From Cheilinus undulatus (Eukaryota > Chordata > Actinopteri > Labriformes > Labridae), in contig NC_054865.1 of NCBI RefSeq assembly GCF_018320785.1, positions 45,096,898 to 45,160,897 on the forward strand: a stretch of 64,000 nt of DNA, written 5' to 3'. The notes below the pieces were generated by a model. That model was not told the DNA's origin. It searched no databases and saw only the letters and a program-made list of their open reading frames with translations. Of this stretch, positions 22,004-33,184 are shown piece after piece (within the stretch, counting starts at the first letter, position 1; each line of letters begins with the position of its first letter). Both the position numbers and the translations under genes were made by a program.

Positions 22004-25000
22004 CTGAGAAAAACATACTAACTTTAGATTCAATTCACCGACATTCAGCATAACTCAGACTGGTTAGTTTGTTTACACAGCTCCAGAAAAGACCAAGACA
22101 CAACTTAAAAAATAAGGTTTCTCTGGTTTTAGTATGTAAAGGTTTGTAACTGGCTATGAAAACAAAAGAATACAGTGTTTGTCAGACTGCAAAAAGGTAA
22201 ATAAAAAAAGAATATTTGATTTTTATTTCTTAACTGAATATCTATGCTTTAACTCAGGGTTCAGAAATCTGTATTTGATAAGATCATCCTGATTTTTAAT
22301 TATAGTTATAATAAATCTTGGCATGATGTCAACCAGTCTTTTCTTTACTACTGGGCAAGGAAGCCCGTAAGGGGGGCAAATTGGTTAAAATTACCAAGAC
22401 AACTGGCAAAATGAATGTAAGGCAGCAAAACCGGGTTAAAGGTGGAAAAAAAGTGTAAAAAGTGGCAAAAATGGAGTTAAAAGTGGGACAAAAATGGCAA
22501 AAAGAGGTGAAAGCAGTATAAATGGGTGGAAAAACAGCAAAAAATAAGGTTAAAAACAAGAAAATTTGGTTATACATGGCGGAAATCAGTAAAAATTGAG
22601 AAAAAAATTGAACAAATTAGCAAGAATATGTGAAAAGTTGCAAAAATTGGTTGAACTGTCAAAAAGAAGGGACAAAACTGGTTAAAAAGTGGCCAAAAAA
22701 TGGCACAAAAATCGGAAAGGGGTGAAAAAAGTGGCAAAAGTGGGAAAACACTGGCAAAAAGGGATGAATAGTAGGAAAAAGCAGCAAAAATGGGCAAAAA
22801 GCAGCATACATGGCTGAAAATGGATAAAAATATCTTGTTAAATCTTGTTAAAATTGGCAAAGTGAAGTGACAAGATTTGACTGAAAAAAAGACAAAAGCG
22901 GAGAATATATGATTAGGCTTAATGTGGCAAAAACAGTGGCGAATCAGTCAAAATTACCAAGACAAATGGCATAAATTGATGTAAGCCAGCAAAAATGGGT
23001 CAAAAGTGGCAAAAATGAGTAAAAGTTGGCAAAAAGTGTAAAAAATGGCAAAAATGTAGTTAAAATTGGGACAAAAATGGAAAAAAGGGGCAAAAAGTAA
23101 AATCAGTGGGTGAAAACAGCCAAAAATTAGGGTTAAAAAACAAGAATATTTGGTTATAAGTGGCAAAAATCTGTGAAAATTGGACCAAATAAGCAAAAAT
23201 GGGTTTAATGTGGCATTAAAGTCCCAAAAAAGTTGCAGAAACTGGTTAAATGTAGCAAAAACAAAGGTCAGAAGTGACAAAAAATTGTGGAAAACGGGGG
23301 GGGGGGCAAAAAATGGGTTAACAATGGAAAAAAGCAGTCGCAAAAAAGGTAGAAAAAAATGGTGAACTGGGTTAAAAAGGTAGAATGATTGAATAACTTC
23401 AGCATTCTTGCTCAATAATAGCTTGAGACACTTTTCAGCAAAAGAAAGGAACTGTTAGCCAGGATGCTAGCACCAATGCTACAGATCCAACAAACAGAGG
23501 GACATCATCTATAAATCACAACTGGGGGGAACCCTGTCTCTTGGGGTTTTCAGGGGGGCAGCCAGTTCTGTGGGCAGGCCTACTGCTGCTTGATGTTAAG
23601 TCATGCCAGGTGTAAAAAGTAAAGCAACTCTGCCTTGTTCCATGGCTGGCAAGCTGATCACATAATTTGTACCTGGTACCTACTTCATGTATCAAAATGT
23701 AAGGAGCATGGTAGGAAAAGGCCTCCATGCATGTAAAATCTTGAGTGATCTTAATTTATCATAACCTGACAACAGATAGACTACTTCACTGTAACTTGCA
23801 TGAGATATATTTCACATCCATTTGAATGAACACCCATAGTCTGTGTTTGGTGAGGGCAGAACCTTTCAGAATAATTTCAGAGGGCGATTGGACAAATATG
23901 CTGTCAATCTGAGCAACAAAACATATGACATAGTAGGCATGAGCAGCTCCTTGATGTAAACTACATAATAGGAAGCCATTACTGTTGTTCACTGCCAGTG
24001 GATCTAGCTGGTGAACCAAACTCTTACTGAAGCAAGCTGGGAGAAGAGCAAAAACATTTTCTTCCACAAAGTCTTTCACTTTGCTCCTTTACTCTTCTTT
24101 TGATAAAGAAATGTCAACTAGTTCTTATAAAACTGCCACTTTAGCTTCATACGACTAATCACTTCACCACCCCACCCCCCCCCCCCCCCCCCCCCCCATT
24201 GTTTATTGTTTTGCAGTAGAGCTAAACTCTGCCTAAATCTAATGCCTCGTTCTCCTCAAATGATTCTGATTGTCCTGGTCATTTTAAGACCCAGGACAAA
24301 AGTTTCAACGTAAAGCTTTACTAGTTGAATTTGCCTAAATACTGACATGGAATAGGGCTGATTCATTGGTTTTGCCAGGTTAAATTCTATAAGTGACCAC
24401 TTAAAAAGGTAGATTAGGTAATATAGGTAATATAGTAGTATAGTATAGTAGTAAAAATGTATAGTAAAAAGGTAATATAGTAATACTGATTACCTAATTC
24501 TTCCTGTTAAAATATCAGATTTCTGTTGTTTAAAGATGAAGAGGAAATTTGTCTGATACACTGCACCTTTGTGCTTTCATAACCAGTTGTCATTTCCACA
24601 AACACCTGAATAAAAAATAGTTTTAAATCAAAAAGAAAATGTTGATTCAATCACAAACCTTCAAACATTAGAACCAGACGAAAACAAGTTTATTTTTTCC
24701 TGATGTGTATCTTTGAGTATTTGTGCTTTTGTCTCAATATAAGTGCATAAGAAAGTGTCTATTAACTAAAGCTGTGTGTGTCTTACAGAGTAGCGTTCGT
24801 TCTTTCGTGCTCCCGGTTTCTGCCCAGGCTCGTACTCGGAGTAGCTGGGAGGGTTATCGACCCAGCCTCCTCCTCTTGCTCTTCCTCTTCTACCTCCTCT
24901 CCTGCTGCTGCCTTCATCATCAGAGCTCCAGGACCCTCCTCTGGAGCGGTGGGTTGCAGGGGGAGAGTAGTTTCCTCTGGACCTGCTGTCAAACACGTCA

Positions 25001-28000
25001 TCCCTGGACCGGGAGCGGGGTAGATCCATGCCTCCTCGTGTTCTGCTGTGACCTCGCCCATCTAGTGACTCCTCGCTGTAGCTCCTGGGAATCCCTCTGG
25101 ACCGGGTGGGAGAGGGGTATCGCCTGGCAGCTGCTCCTCGGTCAGGGCGTCCGAATCCACTGCGGCTGCTCTCGCTGGAGCTTGGGGGGCGAGTTTTGGG
25201 TGCAGGCGGTGGGATTCTGCCCGGCTGCGTCTCTCTTATTGGTGGTAGTGTGATGATGCGGCGCTCCATTGGGGTGTCATCGAGGGCAGAGATCATGCTG
25301 GGGGGACCCGGAGAAAAGGGGATGTTGGTGCGAATGTGCTGAGGAGGAGGGGGGATGTGCTGAAGGTTTTGTGGGGGAGGAATCTGCTGCAGATGCTGAG
25401 GTGGAGGGGCCTGTGACTGATGAGAAGATGGCACCACGGTAAAAACAGACAGTGGAGTGAACGCAAACAAAGAAGTAATGCAAAGGCACGACCTTAACTT
25501 TACAGTAAAATAAAAAAATACAACAGCTGTGCCAAAGTCTGACAAAACAAGGTCAGTATACATGGATTTGGTAAGTAGACTAAAAGAAATGAAACCACAC
25601 ACTCATTCCCTACTCCCTATCCACTGTACAGAGAGCAGCATATAGTGGACTATATGGTGGACTCAACTGCAAAACACAAAAATGATTTCGGACACTACCA
25701 CAGCCGCGGGCGATGATGTCATCGTCGTCTCACAATTAAAACGTTTAGCAGCAATGGCTCGTAAATTTCCTTGACAACGGCTGAGGATCAAAATTAACGG
25801 TAGAATTTCACTGAAAACTGATACAAAATGTAACGTATTCTCACAAAAAATAACATTAATAGATAAAAAAGTTGTCTCTATAGTGACAAAATAATATACA
25901 TTTTTTTGTGTATTATCCCTTATTTTTGCAAAAAGATGATGGTGTCATGTCTTGTAACCATCATAGGGGGGAAAGTTACTCCGTTTTGAACCCTTAATAT
26001 TTTCTTACAGATTTGGTAAAACCAACAAACAAAAAAGCATTAAAAAAAAAAAGTTTTTATATATGTTCCTGTGCTCATCTCGTTCGTCCATCATGTTTGA
26101 GAGCAGCAATCGCGATGCATTATGGTAAATACTGCTGGGCTAGTGACCATCGGTTGTTCACTACTTTTCACAATGCATTGTGGGATAGAACGAATGCACT
26201 ATATAGTGAATAACAATGCTCACTCAGAATTCGGACACCACTACGAAATGGTGTATTCATTATATAAGTAATAAATACAAACGGTCATGAAAACTTTACT
26301 TTGGCAACTAAGCTAGCTGTGGTGTGGGACTTCTGCAGTACAATATTTTATTTTATTTTTAAAAGTTAGGATGAACTAAAATTACACTGCTTATAGTTTA
26401 CCCATGCACATACCTACGGAAGAGTATTAGGGCCACTGAAAAAAAAAATTTGAGACAAATTTTTTTTTTCAATTGTGAGAAAAAAGTCAGAATTCTGACT
26501 TTTTTTTTCAGAATTCTGACTTTAATCTCAGAATTCTGACTTTTTTCTCACAATTGGAAAAAAAAAAAAATTTGTCTCAAAAAATTTTTTTTTCAGTGGC
26601 CCTAATACTCTTCCATACATACCAAAGCTATACCACAGTGAGTAATTTATTCAGCCTTGTAGGAGGTAATTCCATACTTAAACAAAGACAACAGGGATGG
26701 AAGCAGCATGGTGTTTACATAAAAACAGTTGGAACAAAATAATCTAATTGTCTTTGTTTACATAAAAACAACATGAGATATCGGGAGGTGACATACCTGC
26801 AGCAGAGGACTGGTCATGTCCATCCCCCTCACCTGGCTTTCCAGGTAGTCAAGCATCTGATTAGTGCTGGCAGGTGTCTGGTTGCCATGGATGCTGGGAG
26901 GGGGCATGCTGTAAGCTGAAGACTGAGGAGGAGGGAGGGGCATAGGCTTCATGGGGATGCTTTTTCCTGAAACAGATCCTGGAAAGACAAAAATAAAGTT
27001 GATTTATACAGTAAATATCTGTGGAAGAAAATTAAAGACTCCATGGGGTTGCTGTCCAACATTTTTAAGTGACATGGAGTGTGTGCATGTGTGTGTACCT
27101 GCATAAAGCAGCGGGTTCATCTGAGAGGAGGCGTGGCTTATTGGTCCATAGACCGGCTGTCCTCCGACCCAGGGAGCCATCGCCCTCTGAGCCTCTTTCA
27201 TCATACGATGCTGCATGACGGCTGAAAGACAGGGACAGGATGTTGGAAATACACGACTTTTGTCGTTTTTGAAAAGAAAACAACTCAATGCTGTTCTTTG
27301 TTCTTCTTTTAACAAAGATATGTCATCAAGTTCTGATAAAACTGGCGCTTTAGCAGCATCCACGCTAATGCCTTATGCCATAATTGCGCCAGCCTCTTGT
27401 TGCTACTTGCTTACGTCAAGACACCGCCGCGCCCGAAAGTACTGCCCCGCATCGCTGATTGGTCCTGTCACTTTTTAACCAGGCCCAAACTGTTCAGACA
27501 GGAGCTTTGCAAGATGGATTCGCCAGAGGGAATTACGTAAATGGGCATATCCATCTGCTTTGCAAGCTTAATGTTTATACTGATGATGTGCTATAGCTGA
27601 CTTAATGCAGGACCACGTTATTGAAATCTGTGTTTTCACTTTCTTCTATGAGCAGTGCTGCTGAAATAATACATTTAATACTCAGCAGTATTTATTCTTT
27701 TTTGGTGTTGAAGCATTAAAGCAACAAGAGGAATATTTTATATGAATGCCTCAAGATACTCTACCTTTTTCGGGACAGCAGCACTGCTGAGGGCAGCAGG
27801 GACAGCGGACGTAGCAGCAGCATATATGAGGGCAGCACTGACAGCAGCAGATAGAGAAGAGGATGATGAGGAGAAGGGCACCGATGATGATGAACAACAC
27901 TGTCAGCCAGTCTGAAGGAGGACAGAAAAAGACACAGACATAAGTCAAAAGACAAGACGTCTGGTTTGATCAAAATGTTTGATCTTCTTCTGGGGTCAAC

Positions 28001-31000
28001 CTACAATGGCGCTGACATTTAGGTTAAAATACATAGAAGAAGTGATAGATAATGGTGACAATTTTAAGCCTCTTCTACAACCAGTGAAAGATTTTGGACT
28101 GTTTCTTTTCTTGTTTTTTTTTTTATTTATTTATTATTAGAATTTATTTAACCAGGAAAAAGTCATTGAGATTAAAAAACATATTTAAAAGAGTGTTCTG
28201 GCCAGCATAGGCAGCACCAGAAATAACAATGGCACAGACATTTAAAAAACATCGCAATTACAATCAGAGAGATATCGAAATAATGTTTGTTTCTTACGGT
28301 AAACGATGAGCTTGACTTCTTTGTCAGAGTCTCCAGTCGTGTCTCCAGCAGCATCAACAGCGCAAAAGTAAACTCCATTATCCCACCACATCACCTCATT
28401 GATCACCAGGTCTGCCTCTATTCAAACACAGTGTTAACAGAATCAATGTAAAACATGTAGATAAATGTTCCTCACTCCATGAAAAAGACAGCAATAGTGA
28501 GCTACAAGTACGCTTAGCTCATGATAACAACACAAGACTGAAATGGTAAAGATGAGAAACTCTGCATTTTTCCCTGCAATTCAAGAAAGATATGCAAGTT
28601 TGATTAAAAATTTAGTGTTGTCTCATATTTCAACCAAATGCTAGAAAATTTCTGGTATTATCAATAAAGGTTAGATCATTAAGGATTATGATTATCAGTA
28701 TTGACAGTAAAACACATTTAAATTATTTTCAAATGTTGCTAATTTCATTAAATGTTTTGACTAGATGTAATGACCTCCAATTGAAGGGTATTTATTCTTA
28801 GAACTTCACTACAATGTTTGTACTTATGTAAAATAAGCCAATACTTCAACTGTAAAGGGTAAAATGACTAAAATATGACCTAAAAGAGATGCAAATTTTG
28901 TCTGCAGATTAATAAAAATAATAAGAATAACTTTATTTGTATAGAACTTTTTGAAACAAGGGCTGATAAAGTGCTTTAACATGTGAAGAAGCAATCAGAG
29001 GAACAGAGCAAAAAATCCCAAACAAAAGACAAGGACAGCAGAACCAATGACATCCAAACAACATCAGCAGGACCCAGACAAGAACCTAGACAAAAACCTG
29101 ACCAAGGTAGCAGCCCAACAGCATCATAAGACATTATGACGTGTGCTGCTGACCTCTTGGCCAGGTCACCCTTGTAAAAGAGATCTTGATCTCATTGAGT
29201 TTTATCTGGATAAAATTAAGGTTAAATAATAAAGAACCCAGACGATGAAATGCCAGGACATCAGTCAGAGTGCAGGCATCATGAGGTACTATATAACTCA
29301 GACATTATCTGAATGCAGATATCACATTGACATCATAAGTACCATAAAAACAATAGCAACCTCAGCAACACAGGAACCCAGCTACACAGGTTGAGACCGA
29401 GAGGACCAAAATTTAAGATAATGTGACAATTTTAAATAGAAACAAAGAGGAACAACACAAATAAACAATAAAAGGCAGTAAAATGTGCCAAAACAATTAG
29501 AACGAGGGCCAGTAAAAAACAGTAAAATATAAATTAAAGGGACAAAATCAAGATAAAATCCCTTGATAACTAAAATGGGAGTGGAAAATAAATATAATAG
29601 CAAACTTATGAAGAAGAGAAGCAACAAAAGAGATACAAGCATTTAAAAGAGGATGGCAATAACAATAAAAAACAGTCACGGTGACATGAATTGAGGTTAA
29701 CAAAGAATAAAAACAAGTAAAAGATTAAGAGGAAATGAAATACACTAAGAAATGAAACAGAAAAGTTGAAAATGCTGTGAAAAGATAAAAATTTTGTGGC
29801 TTGGACTTAAACTCAATCTAAAATGCCAGAACTGACTCTGCACACCTTTGTTTAACTTTCAGCAGTGGTTGAGCTACATTTAAAGCAAACTTTAAACACT
29901 ACAGTCGTCGTCTTCAAAGCCACGCTGAACCTCAAGGTTTGAATTTTTCTCGTCATTGATTTGACAAATTGTCTGAATGATACAATGTCTGTCTGAACTC
30001 ACGGTTTTGGATGGTGATCTTCCTCTCACGGTATTCTGCTCCCAGCGTCGGCTCACTGCTTCCTCTTTTCTGGATCACAGTGCGTACTGTGCGCTGTCGA
30101 TCGGGACAGTCATTGGAGGGGTCCTGTCCCAGCTGTAGAGCAGACTGGTACGCTGAAGACCATAGGCAAAGTTTTTATTCAAACAATGGATTCATCCGAT
30201 AGTTTTCCCCTTTTTATGCCCAAGGCACAGCTAAGATGAAGCCAAAATCTCAAGGCATACCATATCCATAGAAAATAACCTCTTTAAAACATCCCGTACC
30301 TTGGGTTGTTGCACAGTTGCAGTAATAGTGTATGGTTGTACAAATTCCCAGGCACACCTAGACTTCACTCAAGGCATACTAGTGTGCGTCGCTAAAGCAT
30401 TTAGGAACCACTGGATTAAGCTTTTCTATGATGAGATTCATCTATGCCTTCTTTTTTCATATCTGCTTATCGGCTTAGTTGTTAATATGATTTCTGAAAC
30501 TTCTTCTCTGCTTCCCTCACATCCCCATCACAACGCAGCTTCAGCAGATGACTGTTCAACATGAGTCTGATTCTTCCTGAGGCTGCTCTAACACTGCTAA
30601 ATGTATATAAAGGTTGTGCTCATGGTGGATTAATTATAGAGATGAAAAAAATTAGATTTTGCCAGTCTGTGGATATTTTTACACTCATTTTTCGCACATA
30701 TTCATGGTTCTGCTTCAACCTCTTAAACCAAATGATTCACATAAAGTGACATTCTGCCAGTGTATACAGCAGATATGTTGAATGTTATTAGCAAAACTTT
30801 TTTGCATCTTTTAAAGCTACTATCTGCCTTTACTGACATTATGCCAATAATACTGTGCATTCCTCACTGATTAATGTTGAATGTTAATTTTTGTAAATAA
30901 TATAACAAAAATAATGGTTTAAGCCTGCTATTATCTAAAGGAAGATGTTATTTATGATGCATTTGTGCTATACTAACAATGACTGATCAATGAATGTGAA

Positions 31001-33184
31001 GTAATGTGTTGTTGTTATAAAACCACCTTTTTCTCCGTTTTGTATTGACTGAGTCTTACCTGTGGAGTAATACTCCAGCACAGGGTCCTTGCAGAAAGAC
31101 TTGAACCTCCATGTGACCAGGACATCTTGGAGGTTTGCAGAGGTGGAGAATTCACAGCGGAGGATCACTGAGGCAAACAGAGCAGTGCTGCGCTCTGTCT
31201 GGGGGACGTTCACCTGAATACACTCTGACACTGTGGAGAGATTCCATAATTATAAATGTTAGAGAATCTAAGAGCATCTAATCTGTAACTACTATAGTAA
31301 CTACTTTAACTACTATACCACTATTACTCCTCTCTATTTCAGTATCATTATAGTTGCTCTTGTAATCAAGGCCCCCCATAAGGGCGGATACAGGGGAGAG
31401 CTTCCTGGGGTCCAGTCAAATGGGGGGCCCATAGATGTTGGCAAAATCCTGATCTACTGTAAAGTTCAGCTTGGATAATATTTCATATCTAACCTGAATA
31501 ATAACCACTCTTATCAAAGCAACAAAAATTAGTTTTATTATTACCTCCGCCAAGGAGGTTATGTGATCGGGTGGGTTTGTTCATTTGTTAGTTAGTTAGT
31601 TAGTTAGTTTGTTTGTTAGTTTGTTAGCCACATAACTCAACAAGTCGAGGACGGATTTTGATGAAATTTTCAGGAAATGTAAGAAATGGCATAAGGAAGA
31701 ACTGATTAGATTTTGGGAGTGAGCCGGATCACGGGCTGGATCCAGGAATGTTTTTAAAGGATTCTTCACTATTGGGAAATAGTGTCTGCGCTGTCTGAGT
31801 GCTTTTCTAGTTTATTTGTGCTTTCGTAGTATAATTATTTTTAAATTGTAAACATTATTTCTTAAAAAAAAAAAATATTGGAGGTATTCACAATATGGAT
31901 GGGCACACTGAACTAAACTATTAGGAAAGTAATTCCAAACTTCAAAGCTAAGCCATGGAGTGAACAAATGTCTGGATGCCAGAAAATAAAGCATAAAAAA
32001 ACAGAGATGATTTTAATGAAAAATATTTACATGATTGATTAAGGAGGCATACAAAAGTGAAAAGAGGCAAAAACTAAACTAAACTAAACTAAAAAAAAAA
32101 AAACAGCACCCACTCTCTGGGCTTTTTAGGACCCATCCACTTCTACGGCAACCCAGCATGTTTTTTTTTTTTTTTTGAACAAGCAGACTTTTATCATACA
32201 TCGTTATTCCTGCTAATACTACAGATAGAGACCACTGTTGCTATTAATCTTCCTTGTTCATTGATGTTTCTGTGTTTGTTTGAGTCTCTGACCCCCAACT
32301 CAGCTTTAAAAGACGGCTGTTGTGAGTCTGGTTCTGGGTCTCCTGTTGGATTAATGCTGGACTTTGTAAATCATTTCAGTTTCTTCTTAAACCTGTTCTT
32401 TTAGTAAAGTGTCTTAAGATAACATTTGTTATGAACTGCTGCTACACAAATTAAGATTGACTGATGCGTGTTTCTGTCTCTGAGTAGAAGAAATAGAGCT
32501 TACACGCTGTTGAAGGAGCATGGTTTAGTGAAACAGAAGATTACGTATTTCCAAAAATGTGATAAAGTGAAACAATGTGTGAGATGCCTCACACTGAAGA
32601 GTTCCTTTCAAAGTGGCAGAACCAGAAAAACTGGTGTCACAGACAAAGACACAGGAAATGGCTTACTGTGAAACTACCAAGCACACACTCGTTTACTGGA
32701 ATGAAACTGGAATGAAACCTGTTGCGTGTTGAGTGTGAACAGGCCACGGAAACTCCATAAAATAAACTAAATATGGTTAAAATAAATGCAGGTTACAGCT
32801 TTGGTTAAAGGGCTTATTGGGCAACCGTAACCCATCTAAAAAGCTTAAAAATTTTAAGTCCTCGCGTGTAAGAAATACGAACGATAAACCGGGGAATATG
32901 TATTTATATGTTTTTTTCCCCAAAAGAATTAAGCCTTAAAAAGAAGCAAGTTTCACACCATAAACATGTCATTCTAACACAATGTGACTCTTTGTCAAAT
33001 AAACAAATCCTGTCATGTGACCGATACCTTCAGTTTAGCTGGTTTCAAACGCGCTTTTTAGACCTTCAGTGTTAAAGTATGTTTGGTCGACTCACATTTA
33101 AACGACATAGGCCATATATAAAGTCAACGTGAATTTACCTTTGAGAAGCGACAACAAAAGTATCGCAGCAGGTAGTCTCCTCAT
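21965..33184 (-). CDS. ildr1: ildr1, immunoglobulin-like domain-containing receptor 1 (angulin-2; 9 coding exons, 535 aa)
   Basis: Type I membrane protein of the angulin family. In mammals ILDR1 sits at tricellular contacts, recruits tricellulin, and is mutated in DFNB42 deafness. Coding exons, 5' to 3', are 33184-33139, 31230-31060, 30152-30003, 28417-28298, 27911-27765, 27221-27099, 26978-26797, 25416-24787 and 22003-21965 (1608 nt, in frame). Residues 1-15 are a signal peptide. The V-type Ig domain runs about 17-162, with core cysteines C41 and C141 and an extra pair C62/C88. The phrase [12 protein letters not shown] is diagnostic of ILDR1. The membrane span is 164-183, followed by a cysteine-rich segment (184-211). 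The tail has [22 protein letters not shown]-rich repeats and a PPSY motif, and ends SGTSVVI, a class-I-like PDZ ligand as in human ILDR1. Human ILDR1 is about 546 aa. Whether this is the ildr1a or ildr1b copy cannot be decided here. Confidence 0.94.
22374..23400 (+). repeat. Purine-rich degenerate minisatellite with higher-order duplication
   Basis: About 1 kb built from variants of a short unit such as TGGCAAAAATGGGTTAAAA, strongly purine-biased on the plus strand. A longer phrase (AATTACCAAGACAA...GCAAAA) occurs at 22389 and again at 22952, so about 563 bp was itself duplicated. Long minus-strand open frames here (Phe/Leu/Pro-rich) come from the missing stop codons in this composition and are not genes. 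Confidence 0.85.
23800..24120 (+). repeat. Dispersed repeat, degraded third copy
   Basis: The stretch containing GGGCGATTGGACAAATATG, GAGCAACAAAACATATGACA and TCTTCTTTTGATAAAGAAATGTC is a diverged relative of the repeat at 52.4-53.0 kb, in the same order. Confidence 0.55.
24175..24197 (+). repeat. Poly-C tract
   Basis: 23 consecutive C after CCCCACCCCA-type sequence. The minus strand is poly-G and could form a quadruplex. It lies in the last ildr1 intron. Confidence 0.9.
24787..25416 (-). CDS. ildr1: ildr1 coding exon 8 (cytoplasmic tail)
   Basis: A 630-nt phase-0 exon, residues 314-523. It opens with tandem PPPQ-type repeats. [12 protein letters not shown] (human VERRIIHLPPLIRD) follows, then an Arg/Ser-rich region with [15 protein letters not shown], and [22 protein letters not shown] up to a [10 protein letters not shown] motif. 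The acceptor is TCATCAG|TCACAG and the donor is TACTCT|GTAAGA. Confidence 0.93.
25605..26245. repeat. Dispersed fish repeat in ildr1 intron 7
   Basis: Contains phrases common in fish interspersed repeats: CCCTACTCCCTATCCACT, ATAGTGGACTATATGG, TTTCGGACAC (about 25686), ATGCATTATGGTAAATACTG, ACAATGCATTGTGGGATAG, CACTATATAGTGAATA and ATTCGGACACC (about 26230). It is probably one nonautonomous DNA element. The boundaries are approximate and no target duplication was found. Confidence 0.5.
26418..26614. mobile_element. 197-bp palindromic MITE
   Basis: Nearly perfect foldback. The left end is GGAAGAGTATTAGGGCCACT and the right end is its complement, ending at 26614. The arms of about 90 bp pair along their length through A/T tracts, CAATTGTGAGAAAAAAGTCAG and AGAATTCTGACTTT units. 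The centre carries repeated AGAATTCTGACTTT motifs. There is no coding capacity. It lies between ildr1 coding exons 7 and 8. Confidence 0.85.
26797..26978 (-). CDS. ildr1: ildr1 coding exon 7
   Basis: Residues 253-313. A proline-rich stretch is followed by the conserved [15 protein letters not shown], equivalent to human VLEYLEKELRNLN. The acceptor is TTTCCAG|GATCTG and the donor is CTGCAG|GTATGT. Confidence 0.9.
27099..27221 (-). CDS. ildr1: ildr1 coding exon 6
   Basis: Residues 212-252, with [10 protein letters not shown] and GGQPVYG, aligning to the [20 protein letters not shown] block of human ILDR1. The acceptor is CTTTCAG|CCGTCA and the donor is TATGCAG|GTACAC. Confidence 0.9.
27245..27560 (+). 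repeat. Dispersed repeat, copy in ildr1 intron 5
   Basis: About 300 bp matching 52670-52990 in the same orientation. Shared phrases include TTTAGCAGCATCCACGCTAA, CCCGAAAGTACTGCCCC, CTGATTGGTCCTGTCACTTT and TATCCATCTGCTTTGCAAG. It is probably a nonautonomous transposon family. Confidence 0.8.
27765..27911 (-). CDS. ildr1: ildr1 coding exon 5 (membrane span and Cys-rich)
   Basis: Residues 163-211. It encodes the membrane segment [20 protein letters not shown], followed by a palmitoylation-type cysteine cluster including [19 protein letters not shown]. It is 147 nt, as is the equivalent exon of the ILDR2-like gene. The acceptor is CCTTCAG|ACTGGC and the donor is GAAAAAG|GTAGAG. Confidence 0.93.
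28298..28417 (-). CDS. ildr1: ildr1 coding exon 4 (Ig domain, last part)
   Basis: Residues 123-162 plus one base. It includes [18 protein letters not shown] with the second core cysteine, and DKEVKLIVY. The acceptor context TTTGAATAG|AGGCAG has a weak pyrimidine tract. The donor is TTTACC|GTAAGA. Confidence 0.9.
28418..30002 (-). other. ildr1: ildr1 intron 3
   Basis: A 1.6-kb intron, AT-rich and purine-rich on the plus strand. A stretch near 28908-29000 (AACTTTATTTGTATAGAACTTT...AAAGTGCTTTAACATG) matches a common fish repeat 3' end. No other features were found. Confidence 0.55.
30003..30152 (-). CDS. ildr1: ildr1 coding exon 3 (Ig domain, middle part)
   Basis: Residues 73-122 plus one base. 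It includes [15 protein letters not shown] and [10 protein letters not shown], matching the mammalian order. The open frame here is too short to stand out alone, but the phase and homology are unambiguous. The acceptor is GTCTTCAG|CGTACC and the donor is AAAACC|GTGAGT. Confidence 0.9.
30196..30413 (-). mobile_element. hAT-type MITE, inverted diverged copy
   Basis: The reverse-complement relative of the 6.05-kb MITE. It has AAGCCAAAATCTCAAGGCAT, CTCTTTAAAACA, ATGGTTGTACAAATT and a terminus GGAACCACTG ending at 30413. It sits about 45 bp upstream of ildr1 coding exon 3 in transcript direction. One end is poorly preserved. Confidence 0.7.
31060..31230 (-). CDS. ildr1: ildr1 coding exon 2 (Ig domain, first part)
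   Basis: Residues 16-72 plus one base. It includes [20 protein letters not shown] and [17 protein letters not shown], close to human ILDR1. It carries the first Ig-core cysteine. The acceptor is CTCCACAG|TGTCAG and the donor is TCCACAG|GTAAGA. Confidence 0.92.
31545..31805 (+). repeat. Dispersed repeat (CCTCCGCCAAGGAGG family)
   Basis: Begins TTACCTCCGCCAAGGAGGTTATGTGATCGGG, followed by TTAGT/TTTGT tetranucleotide repeats, then GACGGATTTTGATGAAATTTTCAGG. It matches a repeat type found widely in fish and invertebrates. No coding content. It lies in ildr1 intron 1. Confidence 0.65.
32072..32180 (+). repeat. (AAACT)n, poly-A and poly-T tracts
   Basis: Four to five AAACT units run into 12 A near 32090, and 18 T follow at about 32160-32177. 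Simple repeats in ildr1 intron 1. Confidence 0.8.
33139..33184 (-). CDS. ildr1: ildr1 coding exon 1 (signal peptide)
   Basis: The ATG at 33184-33182 opens [15 protein letters not shown], a typical signal peptide. The donor is CTCAAAG|GTAAAT. The exon is 46 nt, exactly the length of coding exon 1 of the ILDR2-like gene. Confidence 0.88.

Larger units (their letters stand above)
22004..24786 (-). other. ildr1: ildr1 last intron
   Basis: A 2.8-kb intron that holds a purine-rich minisatellite (about 22374-23400), a degraded dispersed repeat (about 23800-24120), a 23-nt poly-C run (24175-24197) and TAGTA-type simple repeats near 24420-24485. No other coding potential was seen. Confidence 0.65.

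Noticed and set aside
22374..23400. CRISPR-like array
   Set aside because: The units are degenerate, with no constant spacer length and no unique spacers, in a vertebrate genome. It is a minisatellite.
22329..23415. Long minus-strand open frames rich in Phe, Leu and Pro (up to 153 aa)
   Set aside because: They arise from the purine-rich minisatellite, whose composition lacks stop codons on that strand. There is no start context, domain or homology.
24723..25253. 176-aa plus-strand open frame
   Set aside because: It is the antisense shadow of the GC-rich ildr1 tail exon, where stop codons are rare on the opposite strand.
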